Shown piece after piece: positions 17,041 to 25,715 of a stretch of DNA of 63,099 nucleotides (its first letter is position 1; each line of letters opens with the position of its first letter). The stretch spans positions 1 through 63,099 of the forward strand of contig CALVKR010000002.1 of assembly GCA_944332995.1 (NCBI GenBank), in the 5' to 3' direction. Source of the DNA: an uncultured Clostridia bacterium (GTDB lineage: Bacteria; Bacillota; Clostridia; Christensenellales; CAG-917). The notes under the pieces are model-generated. The model made no database searches. It was not told the DNA's origin and saw only the letters and a program-made list of their open reading frames with translations. The translations under genes and the position numbers were made by a program.

Positions 17041-17916
17041 TTGAAAAGCATGACAGGTTACGGCAAAGGACAGACAAGCCACAACGGCAGACAGGTTACG
17101 ATTGAAGTTAAAGCCGTAAATCACAGGTTTTTGGACCTCAATTTAAAACTTCCGAAAGGATTTTTATTCCTGGACGACCTCATAAGAAAAACTTTGGCTA
17201 AGGTAGTATCGAGAGGTCACCTCGACGTATACATAACTTACGACAATCAGAGTGAAGATAAGGGTTCATACGTCTGCAACAATCAGCTGGGCAAAGATTT
17301 TTACTTCCTGGGCGAGCTTTTGTCGAGAGAGATTGGCATTGAAAACGATTTGACTATCTCATCGATAATGAAAGCTCCCGACGTGCTGGAAAGAGTTATG
17401 CCTGAAGAGAATGAAGAAGAGTTAAAAAATCTCGTCGTGCTGTCGCTTGCTTCCGCTTTGACGTCACTCGAGGAAATGCGAATTGCCGAAGGTGCGGAGA
17501 TAAAAAAAGACCTTGCTTCAAAACTTGACGTTCTTAAAAAGATTAGAGACGAAATTGAAAAACTCGCACCCAAGGTGGAAGCAGACTACAGATTAAAACT
17601 CACCCAGCGCATTTCGGAATATCTTGCCATGCCCGAGCTGGACGAGCAGAGGATAGCCACCGAGGTCGCTCTCTTTTCCGACAGATGCGCAATCGACGAG
17701 GAACTGACGAGGCTTAAATCGCATTTCAAACAGTTTGACGTTCTCCTTGCAAGCGATGAGCCGACAGGCAGAAAGCTCGACTTTTTGCTTCAGGAAATCA
17801 ACAGGGAAACAAATACTATCGGCTCGAAAGCGAATTTTATCGATATAACGAATCTCGTTCTTAAAATGAAAAACGAGATAGAAAAGATAAGAGAGCAGGT
17901 TCAGAATATCGAATAA
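17041..17916 (+). CDS. yicC: YicC family endoribonuclease-like protein
   Basis: A 291-residue protein with the family's invariant start (KSMTGYGKG), its N-terminal domain with VKAVNHRFLDLNLKLP at about 23-38, and the C-terminal DUF1732 domain ending REINRETNTIGSKANFIDITNLVLKMKNEIEKIREQVQNIE-like (conserved Glu and Lys residues present). YicC proteins are metal-dependent RNases acting on RNA hairpins and affect stationary-phase growth. The start codon is TTG at 17041: CGGAG lies 7 nt upstream, and the next Met falls inside the conserved motif. It stands just upstream of gmk and rpoZ as in most Firmicutes, but the small remA gene usually found between yicC and gmk is missing; the 316-bp gap holds no supported gene. 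Confidence 0.93.
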   Translation: MKSMTGYGKGQTSHNGRQVTIEVKAVNHRFLDLNLKLPKGFLFLDDLIRKTLAKVVSRGHLDVYITYDNQSEDKGSYVCNNQLGKDFYFLGELLSREIGIENDLTISSIMKAPDVLERVMPEENEEELKNLVVLSLASALTSLEEMRIAEGAEIKKDLASKLDVLKKIRDEIEKLAPKVEADYRLKLTQRISEYLAMPELDEQRIATEVALFSDRCAIDEELTRLKSHFKQFDVLLASDEPTGRKLDFLLQEINRETNTIGSKANFIDITNLVLKMKNEIEKIREQVQNIE

Positions 17917-18232
17917 GCTAACTGACTATCGTTTGTTCAGTCGATAGGTTTTAAAAAGCAGCGTGATTATCGCAAATGAGGCTAAAGCAAACGTCGGTAT
18001 CGACAATCAAATTACAGCTTATAAAAAACAATATATCAAATTAAATATTCGTATAAAATGGTATCGGATAAAACGCAAAAAAAAAACGATATAAAACAAA
18101 ACATATCAAATAATAATATCGGCAATCAAATAGAGTATATCCATTTAGATTATGCCGGTATAAAATCAATATTGCGAACATGGCAAAAGCTGTGTTTGCA
18201 TAAAAACACACGGATTACCATAAAGGCGTTAA

Positions 18233-18847
18233 ATGAAAAAAGGCATCATATTTATAATTTCAGGCTTTTCGGGAGCCGGGAAGGGTACGGTTTTAAAAGA
18301 GGTTTTCAAAACGGTGGACAACCTCGGATTTTCCGTTTCCGCTACGTCACGCCAGCCGAGAGAGGGAGAGATTCACGGACAGCATTATCTTTTTTTGACT
18401 AAAGAGCAATTTGAAGCGGCTATCGAAAGAGGCGAATTTGCCGAGCATGCCCTGACTTTCGGAAACTATTACGGAACTCTTAAATCGGAAGTGGAGAAAA
18501 ACATTTCGGCAGGAAAGGATATGGTTTTCGATATAAACTTTGTCGGCGCAGAAAACATGAAAAAGGCATATCCGGACGCCGTTACCGTGTTTATCGCACC
18601 GCCTTCCATGAGCGTTTTGAAAGAGAGGCTCATAGGCAGAGGCAGCGAAACGGAGGAGTCGCTAAAAAAACGTCTTGCCGAAGCGGAAAAAGAAGCGAAA
18701 AAGATTGCAGAATACGACTATATTTTAGTCAACGATAAAGTTGACGAGTGCGCCTCAAACCTTGTGTCTATCATAAAGGCGGAGAGGGCGAAAAGAGTAA
18801 GAAATTTAGAATTTGTTAATAAATTGTTGGAGGAAATAGAAAAATGA
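18233..18847 (+). CDS. gmk: Guanylate kinase
   Basis: A 204-residue P-loop kinase that converts GMP to GDP with ATP. Visible features are the P-loop FSGAGKGTVLKE (GxxGxGK form, residues about 10-20), the GMP-binding segment SATSRQPREGEIHGQHYLFL (about 35-55), EHALTFGNYYGTLKSEV (about 72-88) and the lid with GRGSETEESLKKRL. The length matches the family. The ATG has a weak ribosome site. Its stop overlaps the rpoZ start by 4 nt, so it belongs to the gmk-rpoZ-coaBC-priA operon. A longer frame on the same strand that overlaps the gmk start (18058-18402) shows no homology or ribosome site and was not called. Confidence 0.96.
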   Translation: MKKGIIFIISGFSGAGKGTVLKEVFKTVDNLGFSVSATSRQPREGEIHGQHYLFLTKEQFEAAIERGEFAEHALTFGNYYGTLKSEVEKNISAGKDMVFDINFVGAENMKKAYPDAVTVFIAPPSMSVLKERLIGRGSETEESLKKRLAEAEKEAKKIAEYDYILVNDKVDECASNLVSIIKAERAKRVRNLEFVNKLLEEIEK

Positions 18848-19044
18848 TGGTAGATCCACCCATTGACAAACTTATCAAAAAGGCGGAATGCAGATACGCA
18901 CTTACGGTCGCAGTAGCCAAAAGAAGCAGGGAACTTGTCACTCAGGACAGTCAATACCTTGAAAACAGCGGAATGAAACCCATATCACTCGCTTGCAAGG
19001 AAATTTACGAAGGTAAAATCAAGATAATAAACGATAAAGATTAA
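18844..19044 (+). CDS. rpoZ: RNA polymerase omega subunit
   Basis: A 66-residue omega subunit, which helps assemble beta-prime into RNA polymerase and carries one ppGpp site in some bacteria. The conserved core runs from PPIDKLIKKAECRYALTVAVAKR to KPISLACKEIYEGKI, typical of the short Firmicutes form. The start at 18844 overlaps the gmk stop; GGAGG lies 10 nt upstream, so it is translationally coupled to guanylate kinase. A second ATG follows at 18847, making a two-residue MM start likely. Position between gmk and coaBC is the standard Firmicutes order and supports the call for such a short gene. Confidence 0.95.
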   Translation: MMVDPPIDKLIKKAECRYALTVAVAKRSRELVTQDSQYLENSGMKPISLACKEIYEGKIKIINDKD

Positions 19045-19045
19045 A

Positions 19046-20227
19046 ATGCTTTACGGTAAATCGATCGTTTTAGGCGTTACGGGAAGTATCGCCGCTTATA
19101 AGGCTTGCGACCTTGCCTCGTCTTTCGTCAAACTCGGCGCAAACGTCGACGTAGTTATGACGAAAAACGCAACGGAATTTGTCGCACCGCTCACGTTTGA
19201 AACTCTGACCAAAAATGCCGTCGTTCTCGACACGTTTGAAAGGAAAGAGGAGTTTGACGTGAAGCATATTTCACTTGCCAAAAAAGCGGACTTGTTTTTG
19301 ATTGCTCCCGCCGATGCAAACATAATTGCCAAACTCGCAAACGGCATCGCAGACGATATGCTGTCGACGACGTTGCTTGCGACAAAGGCGCCTGTTGTGG
19401 TTTGCCCGGCTATGAACACAAACATGTACGAGGCGCCGCAGACGGTCGACAACATAAAAAAACTCACCGAGCGAGGAGTTTTGATTTTCGAGCCTGTTGT
19501 GGGCAATCTTGCCTGCGGAGATACGGGCAAAGGTAAACTTGCTCCCGTTGAGGATATTTTGCGCTATGCGGTATCTGTTTTGACGCCGTCGCAGGACTTG
19601 CACGGTAAAACGGTGCTTATAACATGCGGCGCTACAAGGGAGCCTATCGACAAAGTGAGATATATATCCAACAACAGCTCGGGCAAAATGGGATTTGCTC
19701 TTGCAAGCGAATGTATAAACCGAGGAGCAAAGGTTATTCTTGTGAAAGGCTATACTTCCGCTCCCGTTCCTAACGGCATATTTAAAGCGGTATTCGTAAA
19801 AACTACCGAGGAAATGTTTGCCGCCGTCATGGACAATCTCGAGCAATCGGATATCGTTATAAAAGCCGCTGCTCCGTCCGATTATAAGGTGAAAAATTAT
19901 TCGGACAAAAAAATAAAGGACAGTTTTTTGACGCTTGAGCTTGAAAAAAATCCCGATATAGCAAAAGCTGTCGGAGAAAAAAAAGGCAACAGAAAACTTG
20001 TCGTTTTTTCCGCCGAAACGGAAAATCTCAAAGACAACGCCGTGTCGAAACTTAAATCCAAAAATGCAGACCTCGTCGTGGCAAACGACGTTACGGCAAG
20101 CGGAGCGGGATTCGACGTCGACACCAACGTCGTTACGCTGATATCCGAAAAGGATATGACCGATTATCCCGTTTTGCCTAAATCGGAAGTCGCTAAAATC
20201 ATTATTGATAAGGTTTTGACTTTATGA
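19046..20227 (+). CDS. coaBC: Bifunctional phosphopantothenoylcysteine decarboxylase / synthase
   Basis: A 393-residue Dfp/CoaBC protein making 4'-phosphopantetheine for coenzyme A. Residues about 1-175 are the FMN-dependent CoaC part: VTGSIAAYKACDL, PADANIIAKLANGIADD, the PAMNTNMY substrate motif and NLACGDTGKGKL, whose Cys is catalytic. Residues about 190-393 are the CTP-dependent CoaB part: ITCGATREPIDKVRYISNNSSGKMG, AAPSDY and KNPDIAKAVG. Both halves look intact. The gene begins one base after rpoZ and overlaps priA by 4 nt, so it is inside the same operon. The ribosome site is weak; coupling to rpoZ probably drives translation. Confidence 0.96.
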   Translation: MLYGKSIVLGVTGSIAAYKACDLASSFVKLGANVDVVMTKNATEFVAPLTFETLTKNAVVLDTFERKEEFDVKHISLAKKADLFLIAPADANIIAKLANGIADDMLSTTLLATKAPVVVCPAMNTNMYEAPQTVDNIKKLTERGVLIFEPVVGNLACGDTGKGKLAPVEDILRYAVSVLTPSQDLHGKTVLITCGATREPIDKVRYISNNSSGKMGFALASECINRGAKVILVKGYTSAPVPNGIFKAVFVKTTEEMFAAVMDNLEQSDIVIKAAAPSDYKVKNYSDKKIKDSFLTLELEKNPDIAKAVGEKKGNRKLVVFSAETENLKDNAVSKLKSKNADLVVANDVTASGAGFDVDTNVVTLISEKDMTDYPVLPKSEVAKIIIDKVLTL

Positions 20228-22386
20228 CGCTTGAAGTTTTGATAGATATATCCACTCAGGCGCTCGACAGGGTATTCGATTACAGCGGCGAAGCTGAAGT
20301 AGGTTGTCGAGTGCTCGTTCCGTTCGGGAAGAAATCCGAGATAGGATTTGTCGTTGCGGTTAAAGAAAAATCGGATTATAAAGGTGAATTGAAAAGCGTT
20401 TTAAAAGTTTTGGATAAGCCTTTAAACGACGAAATGCTGTCGCTTATGAATTTCATGCGCGACAAATTTTATTTAAGATACATTGACATAATAAGACTGT
20501 TTATTCCGCCGTCGCTAAGGCTTGAGGCAGACGCTACCCTAAAGCGTCTTTTTGTTTTAAAGACTCAAAACTTAACGGAGCTTGTCAAATTTAAAAACGC
20601 TCCCAAGCAAGCGGAGCTTGCCGAATATCTTTTGAAAAACGGCGAGATTTCCGTATCCAAAGCCTCGGAGCTTTTCGGAACGTCCGCCATAGGGGGACTG
20701 TGCTCGAAAGGTTATGCCGTAAAATACGAAAAAGAGGTGGAAAGAAAGCCGTTTGACTTTGCAAACTCAGTAGCAAAGGATTTTCGTTTGACGTCCGCTC
20801 AATCGGACGCCGTGGACGCAATAGAGGGGTGTAGCGGCAAATTTTTATTGCACGGCGTTACAGGCAGCGGAAAGACGGTTGTTTATCAAAAACTTATCGA
20901 AAATGCACTCGGGCAGGGTAAAACGGCAATTATGCTCGTTCCCGAAATTTCCTTGACTCCGCAGGTACTGAAATTCATGAGAGCTACGTTTGGAGACCTT
21001 GTCGCCATACTTCACAGCGGATTAAGCCAAGGCGAACGTTTTGACGAATGGAAAAGGCTCAAAAAAGGGGACGCAAAAATCGCCATAGGGGCAAGGAGCG
21101 CTATATTCGCTCCGCTTGAAAACGTAGGCGTGATAATTATCGACGAAGAACACGATTCAAGCTATATAAGCGATAGCAATCCTCGTTTTGACACCAAGAC
21201 GGTTGCGGAATACCGAGCGGCATATAATCGCTGTCCGCTCGTGCTCGGCAGCGCCACTCCCGATATAGAAACCTATAAAAAGGCGATGGAAGGGGAATAT
21301 AAACTGATAAAAATGCCGGATAGAGTTTCGGGCGCAACTCTTCCCAAAATAGACGTTGTGGATATGTCCGAGGAGTTAAGGCGTGGCAACGATTCCATTT
21401 TTTCAAAGGGATTGGTGGACGGCTTAAAACAGACGCTTTGTAGGGGCGAAAAGGCGATGATATACATAAACAGGCGCGGTTTTTCCTCTTTCGTCATGTG
21501 CAGAGATTGCGGTTATATACCAAAGTGCACCGATTGCGACGTGTCGCTCACTTATCATAAATTTGAAAACAGGCTAAAATGCCACTACTGCGGTAAAGCC
21601 TTTATAATGCCGGATAAATGTCCTAAGTGTAACAGCACCAAGATAAGGCACGGCAGGACGGGCACTCAAAAGGTTAAAGAGGAAGTAGAAAGGCTTGTTG
21701 AGGGCGCAAAAGTTATCATTATGGATAACGACACGACGTCGAAAAAGGGTTCGCATTTTGAAATACTCGACAAGTTCGCAAAAGGCGAGGCTAACGTGCT
21801 GGTCGGCACGCAGATGATAGCAAAAGGTCACGATTTTCCCGACGTCACTTTTGTCGGGATATTGGACGCCGATTTCTCCCTCTTTTTCGACGACTACCGC
21901 TCGAGCGAAAGGACGTTTCAGCTTGTAACGCAGGTGGCAGGCAGAGCGGGCAGAGCGGATAAAACGGGAAAAGTCGTCTTGCAGACTTATACGCCTCATC
22001 ACTATGTTTTCAGATACGCACAAAGCTACGACTACGACGGATTTTATCAAAAAGAGGTAAACGCAAGGCAGGTGACTAAATTTCCGCCTTTTTCCGTTAT
22101 AGTGAGAGTTTTATGCTCCGACTTCGAGGACGAAACGGCTTTTAAAGTGACAAAAAACATTTATACGGCAATCAAGGATATAAAAACGAAATGCGACGAT
22201 TTTATATATCTTAGCGCTATGCGCTCGCCCGTAAACAAGGTGCAAAATAAATTCAGATATCAGGTGCTCATGCGCTTAAAATGCGAAAACTCCGACAACA
22301 TAATAAAGGAAGTTTTTGCAATAACGGATAAATTTAAGGCAAAAACAAATTGTTTTGTAGAAATAAATCCGCAGAGTTTAAACTAA
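20224..22386 (+). CDS. priA: Primosomal replication restart helicase PriA
   Basis: 720 residues, full length. The N-terminal 3'-DNA-binding domain (about 1-100) is followed by a winged-helix part and a superfamily 2 helicase core with GVTGSGKTVVY (Walker A), IIDEEHDSSY (DEEH box) and VLGSATPD. A zinc-binding insert has paired cysteines (CRDCGYIPKCTDC, CHYCGK, CPKC). Later motifs include GTQMIAKGHDFPDVT and QVAGRAGRADKTG. PriA reloads the replicative helicase at stalled forks and recombination intermediates. The ATG at 20224 overlaps the coaBC stop. The gene ends GAGTTTAAACTAA; the GTTTAAAC octamer recurs in spacers downstream. Confidence 0.96.
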   Translation: MTLEVLIDISTQALDRVFDYSGEAEVGCRVLVPFGKKSEIGFVVAVKEKSDYKGELKSVLKVLDKPLNDEMLSLMNFMRDKFYLRYIDIIRLFIPPSLRLEADATLKRLFVLKTQNLTELVKFKNAPKQAELAEYLLKNGEISVSKASELFGTSAIGGLCSKGYAVKYEKEVERKPFDFANSVAKDFRLTSAQSDAVDAIEGCSGKFLLHGVTGSGKTVVYQKLIENALGQGKTAIMLVPEISLTPQVLKFMRATFGDLVAILHSGLSQGERFDEWKRLKKGDAKIAIGARSAIFAPLENVGVIIIDEEHDSSYISDSNPRFDTKTVAEYRAAYNRCPLVLGSATPDIETYKKAMEGEYKLIKMPDRVSGATLPKIDVVDMSEELRRGNDSIFSKGLVDGLKQTLCRGEKAMIYINRRGFSSFVMCRDCGYIPKCTDCDVSLTYHKFENRLKCHYCGKAFIMPDKCPKCNSTKIRHGRTGTQKVKEEVERLVEGAKVIIMDNDTTSKKGSHFEILDKFAKGEANVLVGTQMIAKGHDFPDVTFVGILDADFSLFFDDYRSSERTFQLVTQVAGRAGRADKTGKVVLQTYTPHHYVFRYAQSYDYDGFYQKEVNARQVTKFPPFSVIVRVLCSDFEDETAFKVTKNIYTAIKDIKTKCDDFIYLSAMRSPVNKVQNKFRYQVLMRLKCENSDNIIKEVFAITDKFKAKTNCFVEINPQSLN

Positions 22387-22509
22387 ATCAAACGGCAGTC
22401 AATTTTTTAAATACAAAACAGCATCTGATTAAATACTACATTTTCCGCAAAAATTCGTCGGCTATCGTCTTTCGGATTTTCGGCTCAATATAACACTCAG
22501 GAGAAAATT

Positions 22510-22968
22510 ATGGCAAAAAGAAAAATTATTCAAATACCCGACGAACTGCTTCGCAAAAAATGCAGGGAAGTGGAAAAATTCGACGACAGACTTTTCGAGC
22601 TACTCGACGATATGAAGGAAACGCTCATAGCCGCCGACGGTGTAGGTCTTGCCGCTCCGCAAGTGGCAGTTTTAAAGAGAGTTTGCATTATCATGACCGA
22701 CGACTTGTTCTTGGAAGCTGTCAATCCCAAAATAATTGCTCAAAGCGGCTCCCAAAAGGGGATAGAGGGCTGTCTTTCCGTTAAAGGCAGGTCGGGCGAG
22801 GTTGTTCGCCCTTTACAAATAACCTTTGAGGCTTACGACAGAAACGGCAATAAATATACTAAAACGGTTGAGGGGTTTAACGCCAGAGCTTGCTGTCACG
22901 AATTCGACCACCTTGACGGAGTTTTGTATATAGATAAATGCAACTCGAAAGAGGACGAAAATTATTGA
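22510..22968 (+). CDS. def: Peptide deformylase
   Basis: A 152-residue metallo-deformylase that removes the formyl group from new proteins. The three family motifs are present: GVGLAAPQV (about 43-51), EGCLSV (about 86-91, Cys binds metal) and HEFDHLDG (about 131-138, two His and the catalytic Glu). It is a short type-1 form. AGGAG lies 9 nt before the ATG. The gene is paired with fmt, which adds the formyl group to initiator tRNA; the two are separated here by a 384-bp spacer containing a tandem-repeat array, which is unusual because they are normally adjacent. Confidence 0.95.
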   Translation: MAKRKIIQIPDELLRKKCREVEKFDDRLFELLDDMKETLIAADGVGLAAPQVAVLKRVCIIMTDDLFLEAVNPKIIAQSGSQKGIEGCLSVKGRSGEVVRPLQITFEAYDRNGNKYTKTVEGFNARACCHEFDHLDGVLYIDKCNSKEDENY

Positions 22969-23088
22969 GTTTAAACTAACCGTTTTATAAACAATCATTC
23001 AATTGAAACGATTTTTTGTTTTATATAGATGATATAAATTAAAATAGTTATTGATTAAATTGATTATCGAGTTTGTATCGATAATCGA

Positions 23089-23260
23089 TTTAAACAAGAT
23101 ATATAATTTAAATAAGATATAGATTTAAACAAGATATATATTTAAACAACTTACCGGTTTAAACAACTTACCGGTTTAAACAACTTACCGGTTTAAACAG
23201 GTTATCGGTTTAAACAAGTTATAGATTTTAAATAAATTATTGCGTTTAAATGGACTTATA
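23089..23260. repeat. 17-bp tandem array between def and fmt, about 10 copies
   Basis: Units begin at 23089, 23107, 23124, 23141, 23158, 23175, 23192, 23209, 23227 and 23245, a 17-bp period with occasional 18. Three central copies are identical (TTTAAACAACTTACCGG); outer copies diverge in their second half but keep TTTAAA. Copies join to form the palindrome GTTTAAAC. There are no spacers between units, so this is not a CRISPR. Just after it, the string GCGAGTATATAAA is also repeated twice (about 23274-23305). Confidence 0.9.
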
Positions 23261-23352
23261 AGTTAAAAACTTATGCGAGTATATAAACTTGTGCGAGTAT
23301 ATAAAATTCAGTTTAAACTAATAACCAAATGAAATAAAACACAAGGCAAAAC

Positions 23353-24291
23353 ATGAATATTTTGTTTATGGGAACGGCGGACTTTTCCGCTACAGTGCTT
23401 AAAAAACTTAATACAAAACATAAAATCACCGCCGTCGTGACGGGCGTCGACAAGCCGTCAAACAGGGGCAAGGTGATATTTTCTGCCGTAAAACAAGCCG
23501 CATTGGAACTTAATATTCCGCTTTTGCAATTTAACAAAGTCAGCGCCGAGGGGATTGAACAGATAAATAAATTAAACCCCGATATCGTCGTTACTGCGGC
23601 TTTCGGACAAATTTTATCCGACGAGTTTTTAAAAATCCCCAAGTTTGGCACTCTCAACGTGCATGCGTCGCTTTTGCCTAAATACAGAGGAAGTTCGCCT
23701 ATTCAGTCGGCAATCTTAAACGGCGATACCGTCACAGGCATTACGATAATGAGGACGGTACGGGAAGTGGACGCAGGCGATATACTTTTAGCTAAGCAGA
23801 CGGAAATTTTGCCTAAGGAGACGGCAGGCGAGCTTTTTGACCGTCTTGCCGACTTGGGCGGTGAGGCAATATGTGAAGCGATAGACCTTGTGTCGGAGGG
23901 CAAGGCAACGTTTGTGCCGCAAAACTCAAATGAGGCTACTTTTTGCAAAATGCTAAAAAAAGAGAGCGGTTTTATTGATTTTAACACTTCTGCCAAAAAG
24001 CTCGATTGCTTTGTCAGAGGTATGACGCCGTGGCCGTCCGCTTACAGCTATCTCGACGGCAAAATGTTCAAGTTTTTCAAAATCGAACACGCTCCCGAAT
24101 ACGACGCCATTGCGACAAAAACGGCGCCGTCTACAGTTATTAAAGCAAATATTAAAGACGGTCTTATAGTGTCATGCGACAGGCAAGCTGTAAAAGTCAT
24201 TGAAATTCAGCCGGAAAACGGCAAAAGAATGACGGCGGTCGATTATCTTAAAGGTCATACGGTTTCGGAGGGGGCACGCTTTGAAAAATAG
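23353..24291 (+). CDS. fmt: Methionyl-tRNA formyltransferase
   Basis: A 312-residue enzyme that formylates Met-tRNAi with 10-formyl-THF. The N-terminal Rossmann domain carries FMGTADFSATVL, the central GTLNVHASLLPKYRGSSPIQSAI (catalytic Asn-His region; the family motif is HxSLLPxxRGxxP) and GDTVTGITIMRTVREVDAGDIL with the catalytic Asp. The C-terminal domain (about 205-312) binds tRNA and includes RGMTPWPSAYS. The ATG lacks a strong ribosome site. Its 3' end overlaps the start of rsmB by 11 nt. Function is secure. Confidence 0.96.
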   Translation: MNILFMGTADFSATVLKKLNTKHKITAVVTGVDKPSNRGKVIFSAVKQAALELNIPLLQFNKVSAEGIEQINKLNPDIVVTAAFGQILSDEFLKIPKFGTLNVHASLLPKYRGSSPIQSAILNGDTVTGITIMRTVREVDAGDILLAKQTEILPKETAGELFDRLADLGGEAICEAIDLVSEGKATFVPQNSNEATFCKMLKKESGFIDFNTSAKKLDCFVRGMTPWPSAYSYLDGKMFKFFKIEHAPEYDAIATKTAPSTVIKANIKDGLIVSCDRQAVKVIEIQPENGKRMTAVDYLKGHTVSEGARFEK

Positions 24292-25543
24292 ACAACCCAA
24301 AACGCAAATGGCATATCTTTCTGTAGCCTATAAAGCCCTGTGCGGAGTATTTATCGACAAAAAGTATCTTGACGCAGCATTGCCCATAGCCGCCAAAGAC
24401 GCTACCGCCACCAAAATCATATACGGCGTTTTGGAAAAAAATTTCCAGGCGGAAACGGTTATAAATTCTCTTTGCAAAGTCCCCGACAGCGGCGTCGGAG
24501 TGCTTCTCAAAATTGGATATTACTGTCTTTTATATATGGATTCTCTTCCCGATTACGCAGTCGTCAACGGCGTGGTCGAGCTTTCAAAAAAGGCAGGGAA
24601 GGGAGGACTTAGCGGACTAATTAACGCCGTGCTCAAAAAAATTTCCAGGCGTGAATATAGCCTGCCTGAAAAAGAAAAAGACAGACTTTTATTTGACAGT
24701 TCCAAACCCCGTTGGTTTGCCGATTATATACTCAATAAATATGACTACGAAACGGCGGTAAGCATTTTAAAAAGCGAACCTTGCGAGCAAGAGCATATTA
24801 GGGCGAATACAAGGCTGTGCGAGCTTGCACAAATCGAAAAAATGCTCTCATCTGCTACGGTTGAATACCAATTGACTATTGCGGGCGGTCTTAAGGTGAG
24901 AAACTGCGCTACGGTAAAAAATATGTTTTCCGAGGGCGTCGTCACTTTTCAATCGCCTTCTTCGATGCTTGTTTGTGCCGCCTTACAGCCACACGGCAGA
25001 GTGCTCGACCTCTGCGCCGCTCCGGGAGGGAAATCGGTATACGTATCCGAACTCGATAAAAAATGCGAGGTTGTAGCCTGCGATATTAACGAGCAGAAGG
25101 TAAACCAAATCAAAAGTTATGCAAAGCGTATGTGCGCTTCAAACGTAAAGGCAATGATAAACGACGGTGCGGTGTTCAACAAAGATTTTGAAAACGCTTT
25201 CGATTGCGTGCTCGTCGACGCTCCGTGCAGTTGTTTCGGCACTTTCAGAAAGCACCCGGATACTTTCCTGAGACACGATTATTCAACGGTCAAGCACATG
25301 TCTGCACTGCAGAAGAAAATCCTTTCAAACGCCGTAAAATACGTGAAATCGGGCGGAACGCTCGTGTATTCAACTTGTACGTTGTTTACTGAGGAAAACG
25401 AGGATATAGCCGACTATATTCTTAAAATCTCCGATTTGAAACCCGACAAAATGAATATTCCGTTAAAAAACGATGGCAGGGTAAACGTTCTGCCTCTCGA
25501 CGAATTCGACGGCTTTTTTATCTCTCGATTTGTCAGACCGTAA
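24281..25543 (+). CDS. rsmB: 16S rRNA (cytosine-967-C5)-methyltransferase
   Basis: A 420-residue RsmB/Sun protein. The N-terminal NusB-like helical domain (about 1-130) includes DYAVVNGVVELSKKAGKGGLSGLINAVL. The SAM-dependent domain has LDLCAAPGGKSVYVSEL (motif I, about 246), DAPCSCFGTFRKHPD (motif IV with catalytic Cys) and LVYSTCTLFTEENE (motif VI with the second Cys). The start is TTG at 24281, inside the end of fmt: GGAGGGGG sits 7 nt upstream and no other start has a ribosome site. fmt-rsmB-rlmN order is standard. The zinc protease gene sometimes present between fmt and rsmB is absent. Confidence 0.94.
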   Translation: MKNRQPKTQMAYLSVAYKALCGVFIDKKYLDAALPIAAKDATATKIIYGVLEKNFQAETVINSLCKVPDSGVGVLLKIGYYCLLYMDSLPDYAVVNGVVELSKKAGKGGLSGLINAVLKKISRREYSLPEKEKDRLLFDSSKPRWFADYILNKYDYETAVSILKSEPCEQEHIRANTRLCELAQIEKMLSSATVEYQLTIAGGLKVRNCATVKNMFSEGVVTFQSPSSMLVCAALQPHGRVLDLCAAPGGKSVYVSELDKKCEVVACDINEQKVNQIKSYAKRMCASNVKAMINDGAVFNKDFENAFDCVLVDAPCSCFGTFRKHPDTFLRHDYSTVKHMSALQKKILSNAVKYVKSGGTLVYSTCTLFTEENEDIADYILKISDLKPDKMNIPLKNDGRVNVLPLDEFDGFFISRFVRP

Positions 25544-25715
25544 CTACGCTAAACTAAAATATAAACGTATTCATAAAAGCATAGTGATAAATGCGTAAAA
25601 TATAATGCGCTTTTATAAATAATGCGATTTATAAATTAAACATAAAATCTATAATATAAAAAATAATTAAAAATAAAACAGCTACGGATAGGGCTTAAAA
25701 AACGACAATTTTTTT

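Noticed and set aside
18058..18402. 114-codon frame overlapping the start of gmk
   Set aside because: No ribosome site or homology, out of frame with gmk, which is certain.
23089..23260. CRISPR array
   Set aside because: Repeats are contiguous with no spacers, and no cas genes are present.
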